DNA of 46,810 nt, taken from Bacteroidales bacterium (lineage in GTDB: Bacteria; Bacteroidota; Bacteroidia; Bacteroidales; F082). Below, piece after piece: positions 36,331-45,237 of the stretch. A model generated the notes under the pieces. That model saw nothing but the letters and a program-made list of their open reading frames with translations, made no database searches and had not been told where the DNA came from. Numbering within the stretch: the first letter of the stretch is position 1; every line of letters begins with the position of its first letter. The position numbers and the translations under genes were made by a program. Location: positions 1 through 46,810 of the forward strand of contig JAGYLH010000014.1 in assembly GCA_018400955.1 (NCBI GenBank), given 5' to 3'.

Positions 36331-37332
36331 ATGAACCGGTTCAAATTTATTATTTTTCTCTTGCTGGCCGGCACCGTTTTCGGCTGTGGCCGCTATGCAA
36401 AAGAAAGACTGGACATTGACACCCGCGGCCTTTTTCCCGAAAAAGTTACAATAAAGCAATACGGCAAAGCACTCTTTGAAGCCGACACCACCAAACTCAA
36501 AGAGGAGCTATTCAGGCTTCAACCTGATTTCTTACATTTCCTGGATGCTGATTTAGAGGATACCGACAATATCCAGCAGATTCTTGATTTTGTGAGCGAC
36601 ACCCAGCTTATCAGGCTTTATCACAAAAGCAACGAGGTTTTTGGTGATATGCAAGCCGCTAATGAGCAGCTAACCCATACCTTCAGGCGGTTTCATTATC
36701 ATTTTCCACAGATTCAGCTCCCTGAGGTTTATACGTATATTTCAGGTGTTCACTACGAAATACCAGTGATGCTTGCCGATGGTATTGCTGTTGTGGCCAT
36801 TGATTGTTATTTGGGGGCAGGTTTTGTCCTTTACCGACAGCTTGGCATTCCGCAGTATCAGATAAATAGGATGACACCCGAACATATGCTGAACGATTTG
36901 TTTAAGGTGGTTTATCAGATAATGCTTGATTCATCGCCAGCTGCTCGCACCATCATGGATGAAATGGTCGGTGCCGGCAAAAGGCTCTATTTTCAGGAAG
37001 CCATGCAGCCCCGGCTGGCCGATCATTTGTTAATCGGCTTTACGCCCGAACAATGGGATTGGGTTGATCGACACGAAGCTGAGCTTTGGGCCCATCTGGT
37101 TGGGGAGGAGTTGTTATTTTCCACCGATTTCAATTCGTTTAAGCGCTTGTTTGGCGATGGACCTTTTAGTGGTGATTTTTCGCGGGAGGCACCGCCTCGT
37201 TTGGGAGAATGGGTTGGCTTGCAAATCGTCCGGAACTATATGAAAAACAATCCTGAAACCAGTTTGCCCGAGCTGCTACAAATAGCGGATTCGCAGCAAA
37301 TTTTGAGTGGGTCGCGCTATAGGCCTAAATGA
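36331..37332 (+). CDS. gldB: Gliding-motility/T9SS-associated lipoprotein GldB
   Basis: A 333-residue lipoprotein (signal ending VFGC, Cys19). It matches the GldB family along its length: DFLHFLDADLEDTDNIQQIL, LTHTFRRFHYHFPQIQLPEVYTYISGVHYEIP, the centre VVAIDCYLGAGFVLYRQLGIPQY, LYFQEAMQPRLADHLLIGFTPEQWDWVDRHEAELW, and the C-terminal signature LGEWVGLQIVRNYMKNNPETSL with SGSRYRPK. GldB is needed for gliding in Flavobacterium johnsoniae; in non-gliding Bacteroidota it is kept alongside T9SS, where its function is unclear. It lies near nadE, as in other members of the phylum. A strong bidirectional terminator follows. Confidence 0.88.
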   Translation: MNRFKFIIFLLLAGTVFGCGRYAKERLDIDTRGLFPEKVTIKQYGKALFEADTTKLKEELFRLQPDFLHFLDADLEDTDNIQQILDFVSDTQLIRLYHKSNEVFGDMQAANEQLTHTFRRFHYHFPQIQLPEVYTYISGVHYEIPVMLADGIAVVAIDCYLGAGFVLYRQLGIPQYQINRMTPEHMLNDLFKVVYQIMLDSSPAARTIMDEMVGAGKRLYFQEAMQPRLADHLLIGFTPEQWDWVDRHEAELWAHLVGEELLFSTDFNSFKRLFGDGPFSGDFSREAPPRLGEWVGLQIVRNYMKNNPETSLPELLQIADSQQILSGSRYRPK

Positions 37333-37369
37333 GGATTAATTGATTATTGATCAATAATCAGATAAACTA

Positions 37370-37406
37370 AAGCGGGGCGGGCTGGTTTCACCAGCCCGCC
37401 CCGCTT
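37370..37406. terminator. Bidirectional terminator between gldB and mdh
   Basis: A perfect 17-bp stem, AAGCGGGGCGGGCTGGT (37370-37386) and ACCAGCCCGCCCCGCTT (37390-37406), with a 3-base loop. It is followed by TATTTAAT on the plus side and AGTTTATC on the minus side, serving the convergent genes. A separate 20-bp perfect palindrome, TGATTATTGATCAATAATCA, lies just before it at 37341-37360. Confidence 0.88.
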
Positions 37407-37436
37407 ATTTAATCATAGTGGGCATTATCACTCGCA

Positions 37437-38375
37437 TTAAAAGAGCTTCATATCATCCAATACTTTCATAACACTCTTTACAGAGTCGGATGAATCATAA
37501 AGCAGTTTCTTTTCTTCCTTATTCAATTCCACTTCTATTACTTCCTCAATGCCGCGGCGGCCAAGCTTTACCGGAACACCCAGATAAACATCCTTCAGGC
37601 CGTATTCTCCGGTAAGAAGAGCACATACAGGGAATATCCTGTTTTGGTCATCTACAATGGCTTCCACCATTTGGGCAGCAGCAGCACCAGGGGCATACCA
37701 GGCTGAGGTTCCCATCAGGTTAACCAATTCACCACCACCTTTTTTGGTACGTTCAACAATTTTGTCCAGTTCTTCCTTGCCAAGCAGTTCTGTAACTGGA
37801 ATACCATTGATGGAAGTGTAGCGTGGCAGGGGCACCATGGTGTCGCCGTGACCACCCATCAGCAAAGCGTGTATGTCGGTAGGTGACACATTCAAAGCGT
37901 CTGAAATAAAGGCGCGATAGCGCGCTGTGTCGAGCGTGCCGGCCATGCCAAACACCTTGGTTGAAGGTTTATTACTGGCCAGGTAGGCAGTATAGGTCAT
38001 CACATCGAGGGGGTTCGAAACAACGATGATAATGGCATCCGGTGAATACTTTACGGCCTTTTCGGTTACGTCTTTTACGATGGCTGCGTTGGTTTTTATC
38101 AAATCGTCGCGCGACATGCCCGGCTTACGTGGCAAGCCCGAAGTGACAACGATCACACCCGATCCTTTGGTTTTGAGGTAGTCATTGGTTGAGCCTACTA
38201 CCCTGGTGTTGAAATGGTTGATGGGTGCTGTCTGCCAGATGTCGAGGGCCTTGCCTTCAGCGGTGCCTTCTTTAATGTCCACCAATACAACTTCCTTACA
38301 TAAATTCTTGTGAGCGATAACATTGGCACATGTGGCCCCTACATTACCTGCTCCGATTACTGTGATTCTGTCCAT
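37437..38375 (-). CDS. mdh: Malate dehydrogenase (LDH-like type)
   Basis: Interconverts malate and oxaloacetate with NAD+ in the TCA cycle. At 312 residues it belongs to the LDH-like, tetrameric MDH type. Seen: the NAD-binding motif VIGAGNVGATCA, D33 at the end of strand 2 (VDIKEG), the substrate arginines R83 and R89 in GLPRKPGMSRDDL (the first Arg marks MDH rather than LDH), NPLDVMTY, and the catalytic H176 in MGGHGDTMVP. The gene has its own promoter embedded in a palindrome at 38425-38458 and ends at a strong terminator shared with gldB, so it is monocistronic. Confidence 0.97.
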   Translation of the reverse strand: MDRITVIGAGNVGATCANVIAHKNLCKEVVLVDIKEGTAEGKALDIWQTAPINHFNTRVVGSTNDYLKTKGSGVIVVTSGLPRKPGMSRDDLIKTNAAIVKDVTEKAVKYSPDAIIIVVSNPLDVMTYTAYLASNKPSTKVFGMAGTLDTARYRAFISDALNVSPTDIHALLMGGHGDTMVPLPRYTSINGIPVTELLGKEELDKIVERTKKGGGELVNLMGTSAWYAPGAAAAQMVEAIVDDQNRIFPVCALLTGEYGLKDVYLGVPVKLGRRGIEEVIEVELNKEEKKLLYDSSDSVKSVMKVLDDMKLF

Positions 38376-38424
38376 ATTAATTGTTTGATTTAGATGGTTC
38401 TCTTGTTCATCATCCCTAGTTGGC

Positions 38425-38458
38425 TACAAATATATGCAACTTGATGCATATATTTGTA
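38425..38458 (-). promoter_or_regulatory. mdh promoter within a 14-bp perfect inverted repeat
   Basis: TACAAATATATGCA (38425-38438) and TGCATATATTTGTA (38445-38458) are perfect complements around the 6-base spacer ACTTGA. Each arm contains TATATTTG, a perfect -7 box, pointing outward: on the minus strand at 38434-38427 toward mdh, and on the plus strand at 38449-38456 toward 38460-38640, where no supported gene begins. The dyad would also suit a dimeric regulator. The remaining 38459-38641 holds nothing else I can support. Confidence 0.6.
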
Positions 38459-38641
38459 ACTGTAGTCATGTTTTTAGATTAAAATTTATTTTTTTTGGAT
38501 AGATAGCTATTAAAAAGGCCGGAATCGAAGTTTTATTTTGCTTTGATATATATCCTTATCAAATCCAATTGAAAAAAAATCTTGATACAGTAGAAATTCT
38601 AAATCACAAAACAATTAATATCAACCCTTTGATGTTGGTCA

Positions 38642-39472
38642 TCAAAATCCAATTCCATCCTTTAGAAAGTGCCAGAATGCTATTATTACCCCAATCGTTA
38701 GCAGCGGGAAAAATACCAAATGCCACGCTTTTTGCCCTATACCTGGCTGCACTTCACGTTTATGGGGCCTTACGAAAGCCAAACAAATCAGCATAAATAG
38801 CATCAAAAGGGATAGTATGATTTCTTTTGGGGTGATACTGGGCCATGATATTACAAAGAAAATCAAACTGCCTGCAATCCAGGGCAGGAAAAAGGCGGAT
38901 AACAGGAGTTTAAGCCGATGAATCTTCTTCAGGTAGAAAATTTCAGGCATATGAAAAAAGAACAGTTTTCCCCCAAAGGAACCGGCCTTAAATAGAAAAA
39001 AGAGGGAGACACCTATTGTGATTACAATCATAAAGTTGGCAATTTCAAGCGTATTGGCAACCCGTGTAAGGCCTGTTTGAGTTATTAGGTCTTCGCTCAC
39101 CAAACCAAATGTTTGGTTGAAGGCATGCAAAAAAAGCCAGATTGTCGCAAGTAAGAAGGATACAGATATTCTTGTAAAAAACTGATAGATAAGCAGACTT
39201 ACCACGCCCACAATAAAACTGATAACAGGTGCTGTCATAAACACACTTACGATTGCATCAAAGGTCCATAGTGGTGAATCATCGGCTAGGTTGAATTGAA
39301 TTTCATCGGCCAATAGGCGTGTCGGGATATCCATGTCGTATGCAATATACAAGGTTGATATACCAGCAAATACATAAATCAAAAGATAAGCAAGCACGTA
39401 GAATGACAGAGATTGCAGAAACAGTGAAAAATATGAAATCACCGCAAGCTTATTTCTTTTTTCTAAAAGCAT
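38642..39472 (-). CDS. Multi-pass membrane protein of unknown function
   Basis: A 276-residue protein starting at the ATG at 39472 (MLLEKRNKLAVISYF); an upstream ATG at 39523 would deepen the overlap with the YgiQ gene. About seven hydrophobic segments are visible, for example FYVLAYLLIYVFAGISTLYI, FMTAPVISFIVGVVSLLIYQFF, SFLLATIWLFLHAF, LEIANFMIVITIGVSLFFLF, LLLSAFFLPWIAGSLIFFVISW, IILSLLMLFMLICLAF and LVFFPLLTIGVIIAFWHFL. I recognise no family or catalytic motif. It overlaps the 3' end of the radical SAM gene by 23 bp, so the two are probably co-transcribed. Confidence 0.75.
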   Translation of the reverse strand: MLLEKRNKLAVISYFSLFLQSLSFYVLAYLLIYVFAGISTLYIAYDMDIPTRLLADEIQFNLADDSPLWTFDAIVSVFMTAPVISFIVGVVSLLIYQFFTRISVSFLLATIWLFLHAFNQTFGLVSEDLITQTGLTRVANTLEIANFMIVITIGVSLFFLFKAGSFGGKLFFFHMPEIFYLKKIHRLKLLLSAFFLPWIAGSLIFFVISWPSITPKEIILSLLMLFMLICLAFVRPHKREVQPGIGQKAWHLVFFPLLTIGVIIAFWHFLKDGIGF

Positions 39473-41321
39473 GCTTTTGTTGGTTTGGCTTAGCAGTAAG
39501 CAATTTTTTTGCCAGATCGTCACGCTTAATTTTCATCAGGCTGTTCTTAATCCAGGACTGGTTTTCGCGTTTGTACCAGAAAAAGAAACGCTGTTGCTCC
39601 AGTTTTTCGGTTTTTGTGCGTGCCGTATAAACGGGTTTCAGTGTGTAAGGATTAAAACCGGAATAATAAATTACAGTTGCTACAGTCATGGGGGTTGGCG
39701 TAAAATCCTGCACCTGTTCCAGCTTGAAGCCCAAATCCTTGGTGTCGGCAGCCAGTTGTGCCATATCCTCAATGGTACTTTCGGGGTGGCTCGAAATAAA
39801 ATAGGGAATAAGCTGTTGGTTGAGGCCTGTTTCGGCATTGATTTGTTCAAACTTTTTCTTGAGTTTGTAAAACAGCTTAAAGCTTGGCTTGCGCATGGCT
39901 TTCAATACATTGTCAGAAGTGTGCTCGGGAGCTACCTTTAACCGCCCGCTTACATGTCGGGTAACAAGCTGTTTGAGGTAATCATCGTAGCTGTTTTTGG
40001 TACAGCTTTCCTTATCATCCGAAAGAAAAAGGTCGTAACGCAAGCCGGAGGTAACAAAAGCTTTTTTTATGGCCGGATGTTTATCCACCTCACGGTAGAT
40101 GTCGAGCATGGGGTAATGATCGGTGTCCAGGTTGCTGCAAATTTCAGGAAAAACGCAACTTGGGCGCTTGCAGTTGTCGCAAATACCCTGGTGCTTGCCC
40201 TTCATTTTATACATATTGGCCGAGGGGCCGCCCAAATCGCTGATATAACCCTTGAAATCGTCCATTTTGGTAATCTGGTCCACCTCCTGCATAATGGAAC
40301 GTTTGCTGCGGCTGGCTACAAATTTACCCTGATGTGCCGAAATAGTGCAAAAACTGCACCCGCCAAAACAACCGCGGTGCAAATTCACGGAGTGACGAAT
40401 CATTTCATAAGCCGGAATGGTGCCGCGTTTTTCGTACTTGGGATGTGGCTTACGGGTAAAAGGCAAATCAAAAGAGGCGTCCATCTGTTCCTCTGTAAAA
40501 GTAGGAAACGGTGGATTAATAATCAATTGTTTATCCCCAATTTCCTGAATCAGCCTGGCAGCATGGGTTTTATTCGATTCCTGCTCAATATGGCGGAAGT
40601 TTCCGGCATAGGATTTTTTATCGGCAAGGCATAATTCGTGCGAAGCCAGATGAATATCGCCCCAGACCGATTTTTCCATTTCTCCGGTTTGTGGCCTGAG
40701 GAAAAAGGTTTGTTTGATATCGGTCAGTTCCTCAATGCTTTTTCCCTGATCGAGGGCATGCAGCAATTCGAGCAAGGCCAATTCGCCCATGCCATACACC
40801 CCAATATCGGCTTTTGAATCAACAAGGATTGATGGCTTTAGCTTATCCGACCAATAGTCGTAATGTGTAACCCGACGCAGCGAGGCTTCTACGCCCCCAA
40901 TCATCAGCGGCACATCCGGAAATATTTTTTTCAGTATATTGCTGTACACAATGGTGGCATAATCGGGCCTGAAACCGCTTTTGCCACCTGGTGTATAAGC
41001 ATCGTTTGAGCGCAGGCGTTTGTTTGCTGTATAATGGTTCACCATGGAATCCATATTGCCGGAAGTTACGCCAAAAAACAACCTGGGCGTACCCAGTTTC
41101 TTGAAATCGCGCAGGTCGTCCTGCCAGTTAGGCTGGGGTACAATGGCTACTTTAAACCCTTCGCGCTCAATGATGCGGCCAATGACGGCAGCACCAAAAG
41201 CGGGATGGTCCACATAGGCATCACCGGTGAATAGTATAACATCCAGCTGATCCCATCCGCGGAGTTCAACTTCCTTTTTTGTTGTAGGAAGCCAGTCAGT
41301 AAGTTGTGGTAGTATTGGCAT
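39450..41321 (-). CDS. YgiQ family radical SAM protein
   Basis: A 623-residue protein of the YgiQ family, whose reaction is not established. The radical-SAM cluster motif GCFGGCSFC gives C318, C322 and C325. Before it is the N-terminal domain of the family (FTGDAYVDHPAFGAAVIGRI, PRLFFGVTSGNMDSM, PDVPLMIGGVEASLRR); after it come DLGGPSANMYKMKG, CDNCKRPSCVFPEICSNL with extra cysteines, ALRKPSFKLFYKLKKKFE-like and LEQVQDFTPTPMTVATVIYYSG. The length is slightly below the E. coli form (about 740). The ATG at 41321 follows a good promoter; one at 41345 would place the start almost at the -7 box. The membrane protein gene overlaps its end. Confidence 0.92.
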   Translation of the reverse strand: MPILPQLTDWLPTTKKEVELRGWDQLDVILFTGDAYVDHPAFGAAVIGRIIEREGFKVAIVPQPNWQDDLRDFKKLGTPRLFFGVTSGNMDSMVNHYTANKRLRSNDAYTPGGKSGFRPDYATIVYSNILKKIFPDVPLMIGGVEASLRRVTHYDYWSDKLKPSILVDSKADIGVYGMGELALLELLHALDQGKSIEELTDIKQTFFLRPQTGEMEKSVWGDIHLASHELCLADKKSYAGNFRHIEQESNKTHAARLIQEIGDKQLIINPPFPTFTEEQMDASFDLPFTRKPHPKYEKRGTIPAYEMIRHSVNLHRGCFGGCSFCTISAHQGKFVASRSKRSIMQEVDQITKMDDFKGYISDLGGPSANMYKMKGKHQGICDNCKRPSCVFPEICSNLDTDHYPMLDIYREVDKHPAIKKAFVTSGLRYDLFLSDDKESCTKNSYDDYLKQLVTRHVSGRLKVAPEHTSDNVLKAMRKPSFKLFYKLKKKFEQINAETGLNQQLIPYFISSHPESTIEDMAQLAADTKDLGFKLEQVQDFTPTPMTVATVIYYSGFNPYTLKPVYTARTKTEKLEQQRFFFWYKRENQSWIKNSLMKIKRDDLAKKLLTAKPNQQKHAFRKKK

Positions 41322-41342
41322 AGGTTGATTTACAGAGTGATG

Positions 41343-41371
41343 CAAAAGTAGTAATTATTCTGATTTCCAAA
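41343..41371 (-). promoter_or_regulatory. Bacteroidota-type promoter for the YgiQ gene
   Basis: On the minus strand, TACTTTTG (41350 to 41343) is a perfect -7 box and TTTG (41371-41368) lies 17 bp upstream. The box is about 21 bp before the ATG at 41321, which supports that start over the ATG at 41345. Confidence 0.65.
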
Positions 41372-41551
41372 GCTTACCTGTCTTGACTGTATGAGTGTTT
41401 TTGGACTTAGGACATCCCATCAATTTGTCTGTTCCTTCAATTTCTTTGCAATCGTTTGCGTTTAAGATTATTATTTAGCAAAATACATAAAATGAAATAG
41501 ATAGAGCAAAACTATTCCATTTTCTTCTACATCAAAACCGTTACTGTTTCC

Positions 41552-41559
41552 TATTTTTG
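41552..41559 (+). promoter_or_regulatory. -7 box for the GH57 gene
   Basis: TATTTTTG at 41552-41559 is a perfect TAnnTTTG, 16 bp before the ATG at 41576. No convincing -33 TTTG was found at the usual distance, so initiation may need an activator or an extracytoplasmic sigma factor. Confidence 0.5.
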
Positions 41560-41575
41560 GTAAAAATCAAATCTT

Positions 41576-44500
41576 ATGAAACGGTCTATACTGTTTATTC
41601 TTCTGAGCTTGTTTTTGATGTCTGGCATGGCACAAGCAAAATCTGACAGCACACATCAAGCTCCAAAAATTCACATTGCTTTTTTGTGGCATATGCACCA
41701 ACCCATATATTATCCATACCAAAATATTGTGCAAACGGAGCAAAGCGGGGTGTTCAGTTTTTCCCTTTACGATGTGCATTTAAACCGGACAGGCCCCTAT
41801 ACCAACTGGCCTCGCAATGCTGTGCAAAAAGGGATCAATGCCAATATGCCCCATTTTGGCGCTCAGGTGAGTTTTAGTGGTTCGCTTATCGAAAACCTCA
41901 ACAATTTGCAGCAGGCCGGCATTGGTTTTAACAACTGGAAATATGACTGGAATTCTATTAAAAACCAGCAAACATCATTGGGAAATCCCCGCATGGATAT
42001 GTTGGGCTTTGGCTATCATCATCCGCTGATGGGGCTGATTGATTACAGCGATATCCGCCGACAGGTGCAAATGCACAAGCAACTGTTTGCACAAACATTC
42101 ACGGGCGCTTATTCCAAGGGGATTTTTCCACCCGAAACAGCCTTTTCGCCCCGCATAATTCCGGCATTGGTGGATGAAGGTTTTGAATGGGTATTGATTG
42201 ACAACATCCATTTCGACCGCACGGCCCAAGGGGCGCCTGTTGGCGATCAATCGGGTGTGTTGCGGCCCAATAAGGCCGATGTGCGTAACCCGGACCCCGG
42301 CGACTGGCTTCAGCTTAATGGCTTATGGGCGCCGCAGCCGGTTTCCATTCAGTGGGGACATCAGCCCCGCTATGTTTCCTATACAGATCCTGAAACCGGA
42401 GAAACAAAGAAAATTATTGGGGTGCCAGCATCCCGTTACCTCGGTGAGGAAGATGGCAGGGGTGGATTTGGTGCCCTGAACTATGAGCTGGTGATGAGCC
42501 AGTTTGAATCGTATAATACTGACCCTGACAGGCCCATCCTGATCGTATTGCATCATGACGGCGATAATCACGGAGGGGGAAGCGAGGGCTATTACAACCA
42601 TAACTTCCAGAATTTTGTTAACTGGATCCAAAGTCAGTCGCACCGGTTTGAGTGTACCACAATCCAGGATTATCTCGACCGCTTTCCTGTGCCACAGGAC
42701 GATATAATTCATGTGCAGGATGGCAGCTGGCTGGGTGCCGATGCCGGCGACCCCCAATTTAAAAAGTGGAATGGCGACCCCGGAAATTATCAGGGCACGC
42801 CCGATTACAGCCCCGACCGCAATAGCTGGGGCATTATGACAGCTGCCAAAAATATCGTGGAAACAGCACAGCAGGTCAATCCTGGACACAACGGCACCCT
42901 GCAAGGCTGGCACTTTTACCTCAACGGCCAGGCAAGCGATTATTGGTATTGGGATGGCACCGAAATATGGGACAGCAACCCTGTGCGGGCAGCCAATCAG
43001 GCAGTGACCAATGCCTTGCCTGTTGCTCAAAGTGGCGCTGACCTTACGCCACCGGCAATTTATCTTCCGCAACGCTATCCTTACAATCCAGGAGATATTG
43101 AGTGGGATGCTGCAGGTGCAATGCCTTCGGATTTCACCGTGTGGACGTATGTTTTTGACCTGAGCGGATTAAGCAATGTGCAATTGAAATACCGCATCAG
43201 CAACAGCGATCAGGTACAGTATGATAATATGGTTTATGCTGAGGGACCAGCCACAGGCCCATGGCAATCGCTGGCCATGAGCGCAAACACAATAAACTCC
43301 ATTACCGATCCCATGCCGCTATACAAAGCCCAGGAATTTGCAGCTGAAATCAGTGACTATACCAATGTGCTCATCGATTACTTTGTGGAAGCCACCGACC
43401 TGAACGGCAACACCACCAAATCACCCATTCAGCATGTATGGGTTGGCGACGGAAGTGGTGGAAGCAGCAGCAATGTGAGCTGGCATCCGCAGCAACCCAA
43501 CCTGAACGAAATAATAACCATAACGGCCCCGCATGCAACTGCCCAAACAAAATTGCACTGGGGTGTCAACGATTGGGAACGCCCCCTTCCATCTTATTGG
43601 CCGGCAGGAACTATTGAACATGATGGGAGCGATGCAGTGCAAAGCCCACCCACAGCCCAGAATGATGAAGGGGATTACTACTGGCAACTGGGGCCATTCA
43701 ACAATGCACAGCAACAGGTGGACCAGATGGCTTTCGTTTTTAAGCTGTCTGACAGCCAATGGGATAATAACAACGGAAATGATTGGTTCATCCAAATTGA
43801 AAATGATCCCGACCCCAATCCCGTTGGTGCCAATGGTAGTGTGGATATGCTGGTAAACAATAGTTATTCTTTTAATGCAACTGATTTTTATTTTCAAAGC
43901 CCTGACAATGCGGCTTTCGGCGGCATACGGATCGAGTCACTACCAGCCAATGGCAGCCTCACATACAATGGCAATGCAGTGGCTTCCGGACAGGACTGTC
44001 CACAATTGCCCCTTCTTGTGTTCAGCCCCGAGAACAATACGCAGGGAACGCCCTACACAAGTTTTGATTTCAAGGTGAAGGACGATCAGGGCAGGTATTC
44101 CGCCAATGTTTATATGATGGTGCTGAATGTGATCACGAACAATCCGACCGGGCAAGACAATAACATCAATATGCTTGCCAATGGCATTCATAATTTTGTA
44201 GTGGCCAATTTTCCATTCAACAGCCCGGCAGGCAATAGCTTTGCAGGTATTCGCCTGCAGGAATTGCCGGCAAAAGGTGAGTTGCTGCATAATGGGCAGG
44301 GGGTAGCTGCAAATGAGCTTATTGATGATGTTTCGCAATTGGCTTTTGCCCCTTCACAAGACGAATCGGGCAATCCTTACACTTATTTTACCTATAAGCT
44401 TATTGACAGCCAAGGCCTTGAAAGCCACGAGGCATACAGTATCAGCATCATTGTGTTGAGCAGTTTCACGTCCGGCATTAGTTGGTTCCCCCAAGTACCC

Positions 44501-45076
44501 ATGGTGAGCGACGTAGTGACTATTGTTGTGAACGAAGATGAGAATATGACGGCATCATCGCGCCTGCATTGGGGTGTGAACAACTGGACCAAACCTCATG
44601 AGGATTATTGGCCTGCCGGTTCGCAGCTATGGAATGACGAGGTTGCCATTCAAACTCCTTTCATGGAGCAAAATGGGGTTTGGATGGTTCAGGTGGGGCC
44701 ATTCAATGGAGATCAAATGGTAAGTGAGTTGAATTTTGTGATCCATTATGGAGGTGATAACTGGAACAACAACAACGGCCAGGATTGGCACATCAGCATT
44801 GTGGACAATACCGCATTGGATGAAAGCAAAACACTTTCAGTGTTGAAAATATGGCCTAATCCCATGCAACAGTTTGCCCAGTTGCGTATTGAGGGCTTCG
44901 AGGGACAGTCGTTCGAGCTGCGCTTGTTCGATAGTGATGGCCGTACATTGGCTTACAGTCAAATGCTGGGTGGGGAGCTTTTTACCTTGTCGCGTAACAA
45001 TTTGCGTGCTGGGATTTACTTCATCGAAGCCCGTAATACGGAAGTTGTTTTAAGGAAAAAGCTGGTGGTTTTTTAA
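41576..45076 (+). CDS. Secreted GH57 family glycoside hydrolase with starch-binding-like domains and T9SS sorting domain
   Basis: A 1,166-residue enzyme predicted to act on alpha-glucans outside the cell. Order: signal peptide (1-20, ending GMAQ); GH57 catalytic domain (about 32-480) with HMHQP (39-43), the nucleophile Glu candidate E187 in GIFPPETAFSP, the acid/base Asp candidate D328 in LHHDGDNHGG, and YWYWDGTEIWDSNP (456-469); a beta-rich linker domain (about 495-625); a first CBM25-like domain (634-744; HWGVNDW and WDNNNGNDW); two related repeats with GIR-x4-LPA-x-G (about 755-850 and 863-960); a second CBM25-like domain (968-1077; HWGVNNW and WNNNNGQDW); and a T9SS type A sorting domain (1085-1166; IWPNPMQQFAQL to VVF). 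Most GH57 enzymes are cytoplasmic and lack such tails. It is convergent with the regulator at the right edge. Confidence 0.9.
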   Translation: MKRSILFILLSLFLMSGMAQAKSDSTHQAPKIHIAFLWHMHQPIYYPYQNIVQTEQSGVFSFSLYDVHLNRTGPYTNWPRNAVQKGINANMPHFGAQVSFSGSLIENLNNLQQAGIGFNNWKYDWNSIKNQQTSLGNPRMDMLGFGYHHPLMGLIDYSDIRRQVQMHKQLFAQTFTGAYSKGIFPPETAFSPRIIPALVDEGFEWVLIDNIHFDRTAQGAPVGDQSGVLRPNKADVRNPDPGDWLQLNGLWAPQPVSIQWGHQPRYVSYTDPETGETKKIIGVPASRYLGEEDGRGGFGALNYELVMSQFESYNTDPDRPILIVLHHDGDNHGGGSEGYYNHNFQNFVNWIQSQSHRFECTTIQDYLDRFPVPQDDIIHVQDGSWLGADAGDPQFKKWNGDPGNYQGTPDYSPDRNSWGIMTAAKNIVETAQQVNPGHNGTLQGWHFYLNGQASDYWYWDGTEIWDSNPVRAANQAVTNALPVAQSGADLTPPAIYLPQRYPYNPGDIEWDAAGAMPSDFTVWTYVFDLSGLSNVQLKYRISNSDQVQYDNMVYAEGPATGPWQSLAMSANTINSITDPMPLYKAQEFAAEISDYTNVLIDYFVEATDLNGNTTKSPIQHVWVGDGSGGSSSNVSWHPQQPNLNEIITITAPHATAQTKLHWGVNDWERPLPSYWPAGTIEHDGSDAVQSPPTAQNDEGDYYWQLGPFNNAQQQVDQMAFVFKLSDSQWDNNNGNDWFIQIENDPDPNPVGANGSVDMLVNNSYSFNATDFYFQSPDNAAFGGIRIESLPANGSLTYNGNAVASGQDCPQLPLLVFSPENNTQGTPYTSFDFKVKDDQGRYSANVYMMVLNVITNNPTGQDNNINMLANGIHNFVVANFPFNSPAGNSFAGIRLQELPAKGELLHNGQGVAANELIDDVSQLAFAPSQDESGNPYTYFTYKLIDSQGLESHEAYSISIIVLSSFTSGISWFPQVPMVSDVVTIVVNEDENMTASSRLHWGVNNWTKPHEDYWPAGSQLWNDEVAIQTPFMEQNGVWMVQVGPFNGDQMVSELNFVIHYGGDNWNNNNGQDWHISIVDNTALDESKTLSVLKIWPNPMQQFAQLRIEGFEGQSFELRLFDSDGRTLAYSQMLGGELFTLSRNNLRAGIYFIEARNTEVVLRKKLVVF

Positions 45077-45237
45077 TCTGACGGTTTTATTGTGTGCTTT
45101 CGGCAGCTGCCGACTCCCATCAACCGCGCGCAAACCGGCTTGCTTTCTTACCATTAAATTATTCGACTTTTTCCGTATATGTGGAGCTGCATGGAGCACC
45201 GGCGAAGTATTGAACACACCGGCGAAAAATAACAGTT

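Noticed and set aside
37341-37360. Perfect 20-bp palindrome as an operator
   Set aside because: It sits between converging genes just before a terminator, far from any promoter, and its AT-rich sequence can occur by chance.
39954-40634. A 226-codon plus-strand frame inside the YgiQ gene
   Set aside because: It is antisense to the radical-SAM cysteines and has no recognisable features.
42323-43072. A 249-codon minus-strand frame inside the GH57 gene
   Set aside because: It is a shadow of the conserved catalytic domain on the plus strand and shows no signal or motif of its own.
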